In this document: positions 23,102 to 35,564 of the stretch, in pieces
Layout: the number at the start of each line of letters is the position of its first letter
Numbering within the stretch: position 1 is the first letter of the stretch
Assembly: GCA_023375785.1 (NCBI GenBank)
Contig: SZWC01006925.1
Location: 28,255-92,254 of the forward strand
Reading direction: 5' to 3'
DNA: 64,000 nucleotides
Origin: Penium margaritaceum
Taxonomy: Eukaryota > Streptophyta > Zygnematophyceae > Desmidiales > Peniaceae
Program-made: the position numbers and the translations under genes
Notes under the pieces: model-generated
Seen by the model: only the letters and a program-made list of their open reading frames with translations
Databases searched by the model: none
Told to the model about the DNA's origin: nothing

Positions 23102-25970
23102 TGTTGGTACCCCCAACATGGAGGTTGGCCTCTGGCTCCCAAGAGCTGTGCTCCACCGGATACCCCTTCCACTACACTAGAAATCCACCTCGACGTCCCC
23201 TGTGGTGGTCTGCTAGAATCTTCTCCACCTCAAACTCCTCAATTCCTTCAACCTGGATAGTAGGAGGTGGTGTTGTCCCGCGACCCCAAAAGAAGGTATT
23301 GGGGTGGCGAGAGGCACAGAGCAAGGAGATGTGAAACACCAGATGGATGGTATAATGAGTTGGCAGCTCCAGCTTGTAAGAGATAGCCGAGTGCTTCTCC
23401 AGAATACGGAACGGACCCACCCATCGCGGACTCAACTTGGGACTCCCAACACCCATCAGCTGTAGGCTAACATAGTTTAGCATCACCGGATCTCCAACTT
23501 GGAACTCCTCCGTAGAGCGATGCTTATCAGCCTGCTCCTTCTGCTGCTTCTATGCCTTCAACACCCATTGCCGTACCACGTCCCAAGTGGTGGCCAATCC
23601 ATCAGCAATCTACTACACAGCCGGAAGAGACGTTCGTAGCAAGGGCGGCTGGGTTCAGTGGCTGGTGGCCATAGATCACCTCAAACAGTGACTTCCTTGT
23701 TGATGCTAACACGGATGAGTTGTAGGCAAACTCTGCCACTTGGAGCTTCTCCTCCCAACCCTCTCCAACAGGTGGGACCATTCTTCATAGTAGTTACTAT
23801 AATGTGTGGTTCGTGCGCTTTGTCTGCCCATCGCTCCGTGGATAGTATGCCGTGGTCAGTTGCATCAGTGTGCCCAGCCTCTCCATGAGATCTCTCCAGA
23901 ACTGCGAAGTGAAGCGTGGATCGCAATCTGAGCCCAACGACTGTGGCACTCCATGCAGCTTGATGACATGACTGAGGAGGAGTTGAGTTGTCCCACTAAC
24001 TGTGATGCTCTCGGGATAAGAAATAAAATGTGCCATCTTGGAGAACCGGTCCACCACCACCAACATCGTGTTGTTACCCTGCTGTGTCACAGGCAAACCG
24101 CCGATGAAGTCAAGCAAGATGTTTGTCCATGGCCTCTCAGGTACAAGCAATGGTTGCAGCTCCCCAGGTGGCTTGGTCCTCTGTGCCTTGATGTGTTGGC
24201 ACACATCACAACTGCTCACAAACCTCTTGTAATGAGTTGCAATTGAAGACCACTAGTATTGTCGTGCCAAGGCTTTGAGCATCTTGTCGAAGCCAAATTG
24301 ACCCGTGTAGTGGGCGTCATGCGCCTCCTCCAATGACAAATGCTTCAATGGCGCATAGTCTGGCACGAAAATCCTCTGCTCTTGCCCCCTTTTCCCATAC
24401 ACTCCATCCCATGTGGCGTCTTTCAGCGCACCACTCCTGAACTCACCGTTCATGCCATAGCCATGCTTGAACAAGCTATACATGATAGGAGATCCCTGAG
24501 CACTAAGATGGCATGGAGGGTCAAGTCCGGCCTCCTTGACAGAGGATCTGCCGAGTTCACCTTCCCAAGCTTGTATTAGATTTTGTAGTCAAAACTTCCT
24601 TCAAAGAATTATATCCAATGAGTTTTCCATCGATTGAGGTCTGGCTGCGTCTTTAGGTACTTCAGAGCGTAATGATCTTTGAAGACCACGCAGTGCCACA
24701 TCTCGAGGTAGCACCTCTAGTGCTTGAACGCATGGATCAGCGCTAGCATCTCCTTCTCATGGATCATATAGTTCAGCTCCACACCTCCCAGCTTTCAAGC
24801 CGCGTACGCAATCGGCTGCGGCCCCTTTCCGTGATCATGCATCAGCACTGCCCCAATGGAAGAGTCGATTGCGTCCGTCGCCATGACATACTCCTTGGAT
24901 GAATCTGGATGCACCAGAACTAGAGCGTCACACATTGCAACCTTGAGCTTCTCGAAGCTCTTTTGCTCCTTCTTGTCCCATTCCCACTGGTGATCCTTCC
25001 ATAGCAAATGAGACAGCGGCGCACACTTCTCTGCATACCCCCATATGAATTTTTGGTAGTAGTTGACAAATCCCAGGATGACCTGGATGTCATGCAGACA
25101 CTTTGGTGTCGGCCACTGCTTCACTGCTTCCACCTTCTTTAGGTCCATGCACAGACCCTTGACGCGCATGATGTTCCCAAGGAACTCTACTTCCATCTTC
25201 TCGAACTTAAACTTGGATAGCTTTGCAAACAACTTTTCTCTCCAAAGAATGTCCAACACCTACCGAAGATGTTGCTGATGGTCTTCCACGGTTTGGGAGT
25301 AGATGAGGATGTTGTCGAGGAACACCACCAAGAACTGGTCCAGATCAGGGTGGAAGATCTTATTCATGAGACTCGTGAATGTTGCAGGAGCGTTGGTAAG
25401 TCCAAACAACATCACAAGGTACTCAAAATGGTCGTACCGCATCTGAAACGCCATCTTCTCCACATCCTGTTCCGCAATCCGGATCTGATGGTACCCCGAG
25501 CGCAAGTCAATCTTGCTGAAGTATTGCGCTCCACTGAGCTCGTTAAGCAGCTCCTCAACCCTTGGCAGTGGGTACCGGTTCTTGATTATTACGCTATTCA
25601 GTGTGCGATAGTCCACAAAAACTCGTAGGTCCCCTGTTTTTTTCTTCACAAATAGGACCAATGCAGCGTATGGTGACACCGACGACTTGATGAACCCCTG
25701 CTCCGTGAGTTCATCCAACTACTTCTCGACTTCACCCAGTTCATTATGGCTCGTGCGGTAAACAGATCTTACCATTGGAGCTGCTCCAAGAACCAGCTCA
25801 ATTCTGTGGTCAATGTCAAGTTTCGGTGGTAAACCCTTTGGCAACTCAGCAGGAAACATGTCATTGTAGTTGTCCAACACTCCCTTGACGCCTTCTGACG
25901 GCCCCGCCAATGGTTCTTTTTGCTGCTCTCCTTCTTTGTGCTTTACCTCTACTGCCAACACTTCCACCTC
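23102..25970 (-). mobile_element. Ty3/Gypsy chromovirus pol fossil
   Basis: Minus-strand pol remnant. From the right: a pre-RT segment (25967-25719), reverse transcriptase ([20 protein letters not shown] near 25620 and the FLDN catalytic block near 25310), RNase H (25259-24795), the integrase zinc region (near 24340-24190), the integrase core (PWTNILLDFIGGLPV to DGQTKRTNHTL, 24140-23800), the GPF region (SPRWVGPFRILEKH near 23410) and the start of a chromodomain (EFEVEKILADH near 23230). Gag, protease and both LTRs were not found; the Copia element at 26150 abuts the 5' side. A palindromic TGTTGG/CCAACA at 23102-23118 might mark an LTR edge. Broken in several places; old. Confidence 0.85.
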
Positions 25971-26149
25971 CCGAGTTGCTTCCTTCTACCACATCCACAC
26001 AAGGTACACTTGGTCACCCTTGCGCTGACAGCACTTTAGCTGCACGTGACTCAACTATGACACCTTGTTTTCCTTGGAGTCCCTCTCCTCAGCCCATAGA
26101 GGCAAAACGATCTACTCTCTACATTTCTTCACTTTCACCTAGAGCCTTG

Positions 26150-29100
26150 CCCTAGAGCCTTTCCTCGGCGACTTCACCTCTGGCGACATCCCAGACCCTG
26201 CAGCCGCATGGCACGTCCTCACTAGGCCCCATTGCCTATCCAGCGACGCTGAGATCAGCCATCTACTCCGGGAGTTCAACTCCCAGCACATGGGGGAGAC
26301 CGAGACGGTCACTGCCTACTGGCAGCGGGCGGATGACATCCTTCGTCGTCTCGGCAAATCTGCTCTACCCCCTCTGTCAGCGCTCCTCACCATCAAGCAC
26401 GGCACCACTAGCGCGTATGCGGACGTCTTCGTACACTACCCCCAGGACGTCCTCTCCACCATGGCGGCCCATGGAACCCTCATACCCTGGGCATACGAGC
26501 TCTTCCTCCGCATTGAGGAAGCTCTCCAGGAGTCCCAGCTCCATCGCACGAAAGCTCTTGCATCTCCTGCCGTCGCCTCCCCTGCCGTTGTCACCGTGGC
26601 CGTTGCCTCCCCCGCCGCAGCTACCTCATCGTCTTCGGGGAAGAAGAAGAAGAGCCGGAACAAGAAAGGCAAGGGTCCGCCGCAACAGCAGCAGCAGCAG
26701 TCGTCGACCGGGTCCAGCGGTGGTGGCTCGGTCTGCCACAACTGTGGCAAGCCCGGGCACGGGTGGTACACGTGCCCTCTCCCGACGGATGAAGCGCATG
26801 TCATCGCCACCATGCGTCACCAGCGGGAGCACCGTCTCGCCTCTGCTGCCGTCGCTGCTGCTGGCCCTGACACTTCGACCTCGTCCAATAGCTCCTCCAC
26901 TCCGACAGCTCCGCCAGTCTCGCAGACACCCTCACCGCAACAGTACTACCCACAGTCGTCGGCGCCTCCGTTCCCGTCACCGGCGCTGTCCCTCCCTTAC
27001 CCGGGCTCCGGTGCCGTCACTCCACACTCAGTCTACACTCCCGGGCCGTCCTCCCGTGAGCATCAGCTGGAGTAGTTCATCGTGCTCCAGCTCGGCCTGA
27101 CGCGCCCTCCTCCCCAGGGAAGTGCGAGTTGCATCACCTCTTGCTCTCCTGCCCCGCCTTGCATGACAGACTGATCTACGGTCGTGTCCTGTTTCCTTGT
27201 TTGTCGCATTTTCTCCCGTGGTCTCCTCTACCCCTTCCTATGACGTCATTGCATGGCTTGACGATTGGCAGTCTTGGTTCGCGCCTCCTTCCACCGCGTC
27301 TGCGTCCCTTGCTTGCTGCCATGTGACCGTTATCCGTCTGGTGACCTCGGTCCAGGAGCCCGCTGACACCTGGATCATCGACTCCGGGGCCACGCATCAC
27401 ATTACGGCCTCTTGTGAGGCCTTTAGTATGCTCGGTCCTGTAGGCAATGTCTCCGGTGTCCAGACGGGCTCCGGACAAGTGTTTCCTGTCCGTGGTGTTG
27501 GCGTTGTTCGTTTCCGTGGTCCTGCCGGTGACGTCATTCTAACCGATGTCCTCTTCGTCCCTGGTCTCGAGCTCAGCCTCCTGTCTGTTACTGCACTTGA
27601 CCGCATGAGCATGGACGTTGTGCACTCGCGTGGTGTTGGCACTTTTTCGTTGCGTTCATCTGGTCTTGTAGTACTGCATGCCACCGCCCGTGGCAACCTG
27701 TGGTATGTGCCCCGTCTCTCCTCCTCCCCTTCCGTCTCCTCCCCGTCGGCTGCCACAGGCAATGTGTTTGTCACTAGCACACTTTCTCCTTCACACACTC
27801 GCCTCTTGCACCGCCGCCTTTGCCACGTCCACTCTGCCGCCGTAGACAACATGCTCCGTACCCAGCCAGCCCGGAGACTTTCCCCCTCCCGTGCCCCACT
27901 GAGTGAATTGATTGCACTCAGGGGAAGATGCACCGGTCCACGTACCCGTTGTCTTCCTCCCGTGCATCTGCCCCTATTGACCTTGTCCATTCGGACGTCA
28001 TGGGCCCTCTCCCCACCGAGTCCGTCTGCGAGCACGGCCGCTACGTCCTCACCCTCACTGGCGACTACTCTTGCTACCGCTGGGTCTTACGCCTTCGGCA
28101 GAAAAGCGGTGTCGCCCGCACCATCCAGGACTTGCTTGTCCTTACGGAGCGTGAGTGTGGCTGCCCTTTTTGCCACTTTCGCTCCGATGGTGGTGGTGAG
28201 TACATGGGCGAGGCCACGACCTTTCTCGCCTCACGCGGCATCCATCATGAGACATCTGCGCCCTACACGCCCGCCCAGAACGGTGTCTCCGAACGGTGGA
28301 ATCGTACCATGGCCGACGCCGTTCCCACCATGCGGGTCGAGTCCGGTCTCTCCGATGGCTTCTGCTTTGAAGCCATGGCCTACATGACCTAGGTCTGGAA
28401 CCGGATTCCCCACGGTCCCCTTCCCCGCCAGTCCATGCCCTACCAGCATTGGTGCGGTCAGCGCGCTGACCTCCGCCTGTCTCGCGTCTTAGGCTGTGTG
28501 GCCATGGTGTGGCTGCCCACCCCGCAGCAAGGCGGCAAGCTCACCCCTCGCACACATCTCTGCACCTTCCTTGGTGTCTCTCGTCGGTCCAAGGCCTGGC
28601 GCTTCTGGGATCCCTCCCAGCACTGCATCGTCGAGTCCCGGGATGCACTCTTCTTTGAGGACCTATTTCCTCGCGACCTCATTTTCTCCGGCTCGTCTGT
28701 GTCTATCCCGTCGCGTGGGGGAGTGAGTCCGTCCTCCGTCTTGTCGCTTCCAGGTGACACATTCCCCAGTCCCTCTGAGCCGGCAACCCCAGTCACGTCC
28801 GTTAGTCCCTCCGAGCCAACAGCCCCAGTCGCGTCCGCTGGTCCCTCTGAGCCGGCAGCACCAGTCGTGTCCGCTGGTCTATCCGAGTCAGTAGCCCCAG
28901 ACGCGTCTGCCGGTCCCTCCAGGCCGGCAGCCCAAGTCGTGTCTGCTGGCCCCTCCGGTCCGGCAGTCCCAGACGCGCCCGCCAGTCCCTTCGGGCCAGC
29001 AGCCATAGTCGCATCCGCTGGTCCCTCCGGACCGGCAGCCCCAGTCGTGTCCACTGGCCCCTCTGGTCCAGCAGTCCCAGACGCGCCCGCCAGTCCCTCC

Positions 29101-31202
29101 GGGCCAGCAGCCCAAGTCATGTCCGCTGGTCCCTCCGGACCGGCAGCTGCAGTCGAGTACGCTGACCCTTACGGAACAGCACCTCCAGTCGCGTCCGCTG
29201 GCCCATCCGGGCCAGCTGCCCTGGTTGCATCCGCTGGCCCCTCCGGACCAGCAACCCCGTCTGCCTCCATTGGCCCATCGGAATCAGTGCCATCTCCTGC
29301 CCTGCCACGCTACACACGTGGCCAAGGCGGCAGCCTCTGACCCAGACTGTCGATGAGCGCGGACTTTTGCACCACGCTCCGTGGCGCCTCGACCCCCCGT
29401 GGCTCCACGTGTCTCTTCCACTCCCACGGTCGTGAGTGGGGACCCTGGCACCAAGGCCCTCGACTTGACCCGGGCTACGCACTGGGCTACGCCATGCTCC
29501 ATCACGAGCATCAGCACGCTGCCGTGGCTGCACTCGCAGGCATCCCACCAGGGCTCGAGATGCACACGCTCTCTCAGTCCGTTCCACAGCACGTACGGAG
29601 GACCCAGCCACATTGCGCAAGGCACGAGCCTCTCCTGAGGCCGCACACTAGGACGTTGCTTGCGCTGATGAGCTCGCTACTATCTGACAGCACCACGTGT
29701 ACGACCTCGTCAACCTTCCTCCAGGTCGGAAGGCCATCGGCGCCAAGTGAGTTTTTCGGCGCAAGTGGAAGCCCGACGGGTCCTTGGACAAGTACAAGGC
29801 CCGCCTTACAGCCAAGGGGTTTGCCCAGATTCCTGGGGTCGACTACGACCAGATCTTTGGCCCAGTTGGCCGATTCTCCACTAGCCGGGCGCTCTTCAGC
29901 CTAGTCACCCAGCATGGGTGGGAGCTGTATCAGATGGATGTGAGCAACGCGTTTCTCCATGGCTCACTGGAGGGTGAGGAGCTCTACATGGTGCAGCCCC
30001 CAGGCTTTGACAACGGCACTGGGAGAGTCTGGCGACTACGTAAGGCCCTCTATGGCCTGAAGCAGTCGCCTCGGTGCTGGAACCAAGAAATCAACAGCAC
30101 GCTCCTTCGGGGCGGGCTCCAGCGCAGCACCGCTGACCCTGTACTGTTTGTCAGTCCGCGAGGCCAGACGTTCGTCGCTCTTCTGGTTTACGTCGACGAT
30201 CTCCTCATTGCATCACCAGACACGGCTGTCACCCAGCGCGTCAAGGACTTGCTACACGCAGCCTACCAGATGAAGGATCTCGTATCTGCCAAAGTCTTCC
30301 TAGGCATGGAGCTCGAGTGTGATCGCTCCCAGGGCGTCCTGCACATCCACCAGGCCGTCTATGTGCAGACTCTGTCCACCCGCTTTGCGGAGGACCTGCC
30401 ACTCGTGCCGAGCGCATCCTCACCCATGTCACTTGATGGCCAGGTGAAGCTGAAGAGTCCTGACCCAGCTGTTGTGGGGGAGCCAATTTACGTGACCACG
30501 TACCTGCAAGTCATCGGGTCACTGATGTTCCTAGCGACGACGACGTGCCCAGACATCGCGTTCGCCGTCAACCTCCTGGCCCAGTTCTCTCAAGAGCCGC
30601 GTCACCTCCACTACGAGGCCGCAATCCGAGTACTGCGCTATGTTGTCTCGACTCCTCGGCGAGGTCTCATGTTCCGCCGTCAGCCGTCTGTGGTCGCGGT
30701 GGGATTCACCGATAGTGACTAGGCCGGCAGTCCAGACGGTAAGAGTCGCACAGGCTGGATCTTTTTGATTGGCGGCACAGTTGTGTCATAGCGTAGTGGC
30801 AAGCAGGGGTGCATTGCAAGCAGCATTGCTGAGGCTAAGTACGTGGCTCTTGGCTCAGGCGCGTGTGAGAGTGTGTGGCTGCGTCGTTTGTTGTCCAAGT
30901 TGCATCAGCCTATCACATCCATCACTTTGCATTGTGACAATGAGAGTGCCATGGCCATCGCTGACAATGACAGCGTGCATCACACACGCACAAAGCACAT
31001 GAACATTGAGTATCACTATGTGCGTTCGTTGTTGCATGACGGCAAGATCAGCATTGTGTGGGTTCAACACCACGATAGTTGGCTGACTTCTTGACCAAAG
31101 CATTGAAGCGTGACTCGTTCAAGAAGGCTGTGAGTTCGGTCGGCGTGCGTCTGTGAGTTGCTCTCTTTGTCCCTGCTTGTATCTCTGCATGGTTTGGGGG
31201 AG
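26150..31202 (+). mobile_element. Ty1/Copia element B, gag to RNase H, 5' end lost
   Basis: Parts in order: gag (from about 26220; zinc knuckle CHNCGKPGHGWYTC at 26736-26777), protease (WIIDSGATHH near 27370), GAG-pre-integrase (LLHRRLCHVH near 27805), integrase (FRSDGGGEYMGE near 28180, QNGVSERWNR near 28280), a repeat-expanded linker (28771-29274), reverse transcriptase (YKARLTAKGFAQ near 29790, YVDDLLIAS near 30190) and RNase H (near 30700-31100). The purine tract GGGGGAG at 31196-31202 marks the start of the 3' LTR, whose remainder is cut off by the LTR at 31396. No 5' LTR or primer site is visible. It is broken in several places, of the same lineage as elements C and D, and older than D. 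Confidence 0.85.
28771..29274 (+). repeat. 36-bp coding minisatellite in element B (14 units)
   Basis: Fourteen units of 12 codons of the form PSGPAAPVVSAG lie between integrase and RT. The unit length is exactly 36 bp across the block. The opposite strand reads as a collagen-like GPEGPADTT pattern, which is only the shadow of this repeat. Confidence 0.9.
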
Positions 31203-31395
31203 TCTGGTCGTTGCCAATGCGCAACCAGCTCACATCTGCATCATCAACCCCATTTAGAGGACTATCGAGGACCGCTTTACCATGTTGGCTCTTGACAGGG
31301 CAAAAGATGGAGAGGCACTATGATTAGGCATGATGGTGGTGAAGGAGGCTGCGTGCAAGTCGATCTTGATGGCATGGCATTGTAGGTAGGCCTAC

Positions 31396-31900
31396 TGTTA
31401 CAGACAGACGCAGCAGGCTAGTGTAGGGAGAGCAACAGGCAAAGAGACACCATGGATTGTTCGACGAGAGCAGGAGTTGAAAGTAAGTAACAAGCTATCG
31501 AGCATTAGGAGTTGCATGCTTAGGGCAACAAGCAAGCGTGAAGCGAGCTAGAAGTCACTCGCTGCCCTTGAGTGTGGTTGAGCAAGATTCGACCCAGTAC
31601 CTAGATGAATTCTCCCCCCCACGTACGAGGCCCATATCTGATCAGGAGGCTAGTGAGAACTAGGTTTGGGAGAGGCCCTGGCTATCCACCACTGAACCAT
31701 CACAAAAGTCACACATCATTCATCATCGGCTTGGTAACAGTCTTTGATCACTCCTTAGAGGGTCCGCTGCTTCATGTCGCCACATCGAGTCAGCGAGTTA
31801 TCCAGTGGCAATGTCTTCCCCTTGTCAGTCACCTTCATAAGTGATGTGAGAGTGCGACGAGGCCAGAGGTCATCACATGAGTCTGACACATAAACCAACA
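31396..31900 (-). repeat. 3' LTR of Copia element C
   Basis: On the plus strand it starts TGTTACAG (31396) and ends CCAACA (31900); it is followed at 31901-31907 by CTCCCCC, the complement of the same GGGGGAG purine tract used by elements B and D. About 505 bp. The 5' LTR of this element was not found. Confidence 0.7.
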
Positions 31901-34900
31901 CTCCCCCATGACCCACAGCCGAATAGAGCACAAGCCAACCACAGGCACAAAACTGACGTCACGAGCAGTGACGATAGACGATACACAGACATGTACTTGC
32001 ACAACAGCTCAACCTGGAACATCACGAGCGCATAACAATCCAACCGCGTGGATGACTGCCTTGCAGACGTTGTTGCTCAGTGCCTTTGTAAGGAAATCAG
32101 CTCGCTGCTGTCTGGTGTCTACCCACACGATTTGGACATCGCCGGCAGCCACGCGCTCACGCACAAAAGTGTGTTCAATATTGATATGCTTCGTGTGAGT
32201 GTGATGCATGCCATCGTGTTCAGCAATTACCTTCATGCTTTGGTTGTCACAGCGCAGCGTAATGCAACGGATAGGGACACGCAATTGCTGAAACAGGCGA
32301 CACAATCAGACACTCTCACAGGTGCCTGCGCCAAGGGCCACATACTCAGCCTGACTGGAGCTGCGCGCCACGCAACCTTGCGTACCACTTTTCCACTAGA
32401 TCGCCGTCCCCCCAACGAGGAAGATGCAGCCTGTACGACTATGGGCATCAACGTCGTGCGCCCAGTCATTGTCAGTGTATCCATCAACGACCACTGACGG
32501 TTTTGCCCGGCAACAAAGACCGACACGAGCAGTGGAGAGCGCATACCTGACGATGCGTAGTGCTGCCTCCATGTGTCGAACTCTAGGACATTGTGAGAAC
32601 TAGGCAAGGAAGTTCACTGTGAAGGCAACATCTGCCCGCGTAGTGGTAGCCAGGTACATCAGAGACCCTATCACTCTCAGATAGTCAGTCACCTCCACAG
32701 TCTCCCCAGCTTTGACACGTCCAGTGTCTTCACCGTTGTCCAGCGGGCATCATTGGTGTAGAAGCGGTAGGAACAGCCTCAAGATGGGAGGCAAAGCGCT
32801 CCCCCAGGCTCCTGATACACGCGGCCTGGTGAACATGGAGAACACGGCGAGCACGGTCAAGCTCAAGCTCCATGCCTAGAAAGACTTAGGCCGGACCCAG
32901 GTCTTTCATTTTGTACGTGGACTGCAGCAAGGACTTGACGGAGGTGACTGCATCACGACTGGGTGACGCGATCAGTAAGTCATCAACATAAACGAGGATG
33001 GCCACGAAGGGTGCCGACACTGGAGTGACGAAAACGGAAGGATCAACGGTGCTTCGCCGGTACCCCCCTTTCTCCAATGTTGAGGTGATCTTCTGATTCC
33101 AGCACCTGGGAGACTGTTTGAGGCCGTACAGGGCCTTGCGCCGTCTCCAGACCCTGTCTATGCCATCCGCAAACCCTGGAGGCTGAATCATATAGATCTC
33201 TTCCTCCAGACGTCCGTGTAGGAAGGCATTGTTGACGTCCATCCGCTCGAGCTCCCAGTCATGATGCGCAACGAGGCTGAGGAGAGCTCGAGCAGTGGTG
33301 TAGCGGCCGACAGGGGCAAACGTCTCGTCGAAGTCAACGCCGGCGAACTGGGAGAAACCCTTGGCCGTAAGACGTGCCTTGTACTTTTCGAGCTTGCCGT
33401 TGGGCTTGTACTTGCGTCGAAAGACCCATCGTACATCAATGGCCTTGCGACCTGGCGGCAGATCAACGAGCTCATACACAGCGTGGTCATCTAGAGCTCG
33501 AAGCTCATCACGCATGGCAGCCTCCCACTGATGTGAGTCAGGTGCTGCGCGTGCCTGGCGGACCGTGGTGGGATCGGGCGACGAGGGGTACGCAGCGGCA
33601 GTAGTGGTGTGACACTCTACGACCCTGCCAAGAATGGCGACGTCTAGGGCTTGCTCATGCTCCGTTAGGAGCAGTGCATAGCCAAGGGCAGAGCTGGGGT
33701 GGACAACCCCGGTGGCCAAGCCCAAGGCATCCATGCCAGTCGGAAAAGCTGGCGACTGCGCAGGCTGTGACTGCAACGCTCGAGTGTGAGGTGTAGAGAC
33801 GCTTTGAGAGCGTGTGGGGAGAGCACACAGACAACCACCACGAACAAAAGGAGAGACAGAGGCTGGACCGGAGGGAGCAGTAGGGGCTAACATGGCAGGA
33901 GCCGAAGGACTAGAGAGGGTCGCGGAGGATTGCACAGGCGACACGAAGTCGGGTGCAGACGGGGAGGACAAGGCAGGGGAAGCCGGAGCGGTGGGCGACA
34001 AGCCCGTAGAGAGACGTGCAGAGTCTGTGTCAGACTTGGAAGGCCACACCGAGGGTGATGGATGCTGAGTGGAGATAGCAGCAGGACCCGCGGGAATAGT
34101 AGGGACAGCAGGGCCGACCTCCCTCCGCAACCGAGAGAGCGGCAAAAGGGAGTCGGAAGTGACAGAACGACTAAGGCCACGGAGGAAGATGGACTCAAAG
34201 AACAGGGCATCACGAGACTCCGCAACACGCTGGCGCTCTGGATCCCAGAAGCGCCAGGCTTTAGACTGGGAGGAGACACCCAGGAAGGGGCAGAGGCAAC
34301 CACGTGGGGAGAGCTTCCCATTGCGAAGGCCCTCGGGGAGCCAGAAAGACGCAACACAACCCAAGACGCGAGCGAGGCGAAGATCGGCGCGGGCGCCAGA
34401 CCAACGCTCAAAAGGGGTGACTGTGCGCGGGAGGGGACCGTGGGGGACACGGTTCCAGACCCAGGTCATGTAGCACATCGCCTAAAAGGCGAACAAAGGG
34501 GACAGACCAGACTGAGAGAGGAGAGTCCGGACGCCATCGGTAAGCGTCCGGTTCCAAAGTTCAGAGACACCGTTTTGCTGGGGTGTGTAACAAGCGAAGG
34601 TCACCAGACACACCCCCTTAGACTCAAGGAGGCGGGCGGTGGGTACAAGGAATTCACCGCCGCGACCACTGCGGAAGACATGCAAGGAGCGCTGACACGA
34701 CCGTTCTGCTTGCAAGAGCCAAGACTCGAGGACTGCGCAAACATCACTTTTCTGGCAAAGAGCGAAAATCCAGCAAAATCGAGAGAAGTCATCAGTGAGG
34801 CACAAAACATACCTCCCGGCTCCCCCAAGAAACTCATGGGGGAGGGGACCCATGACGTCAGCATGAACAAGGTCAAGGGGATGGGAAGACTGGGAAGCAG

Positions 34901-35218
34901 AGAAGGAAAAAGGAGAGCGGTGCATCTTGCCCTGGGCGCAATCCAGACAGACGGAGGGGCAGGGCACCGGAAAATTAGACGGGGTAAGACCAAGTGCAGG
35001 TTGGAGGCGGAGCATGCTGGTGATGGCATCAGTGTGAACGTGCCCGAGGCGACGATGCAAGAGATGAACATGGGCAAGAGAAAGAGAAGGAGCGATGTGG
35101 ACGAGAGAGGTGCCAACAGAGGGGGTGGAGGGTACAAGAAGAGGAACACGATAGAGCTGGTCAAATTTGACACCCTGAAGGACTCAGAAGAGTCTCACGA
35201 TCCAAACACAACTTGTCT

Positions 35219-35564
35219 TGCTTGAATTGATTGAGAAACGAGTATGCTAGGGTCGATTTTGCATGGCGGCCGTGGTTTCCGCGCTAGAACCTAAGTGTCG
35301 AGCTCAGACAAGCAAGACCTCGAGCGGGTGAGTCTTGTGAAGCGAGACCCACCTGTTGCCCGTCGAGCGAAGCTCGCCGGCGCAACCTGCTCGAGCGAGG
35401 GCAAAGCCCTCGTGTGACATGCAAAGAGGGGCTGACTGCCCCATTCCACGAAAACACAACGAAACACACAATGTGCCCCTAACTATTCTAGACCTAACCT
35501 AGGTTCCCGAGGTTCTGCAGTCATCCAAGGTGAGGACAAATACAGGTTTCACTAGGATCCAACA
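35219..35564 (-). mobile_element. Solo-LTR-like insertion inside element C
   Basis: Between the protease and GAG-pre-integrase parts of element C there is extra sequence unlike Copia coding DNA. On the minus strand it starts TGTTGGATCC at 35564, a common LTR start, and a matching ...CAAGCA end lies at 35219. It contains compact hairpins: CGAGGGC/GCCCTCG with an AAA loop (35396-35412) and CGAGC/GCTCG with a GAA loop (near 35375). A target duplication is not clear, so the limits are approximate. Confidence 0.45.

Noticed and set aside
28458-29120. Collagen-like minus-strand frame (GPEGPADTT repeats)
   Set aside because: It is the reverse reading of the 36-bp linker repeat in Copia element B, whose plus-strand frame belongs to a known protein.
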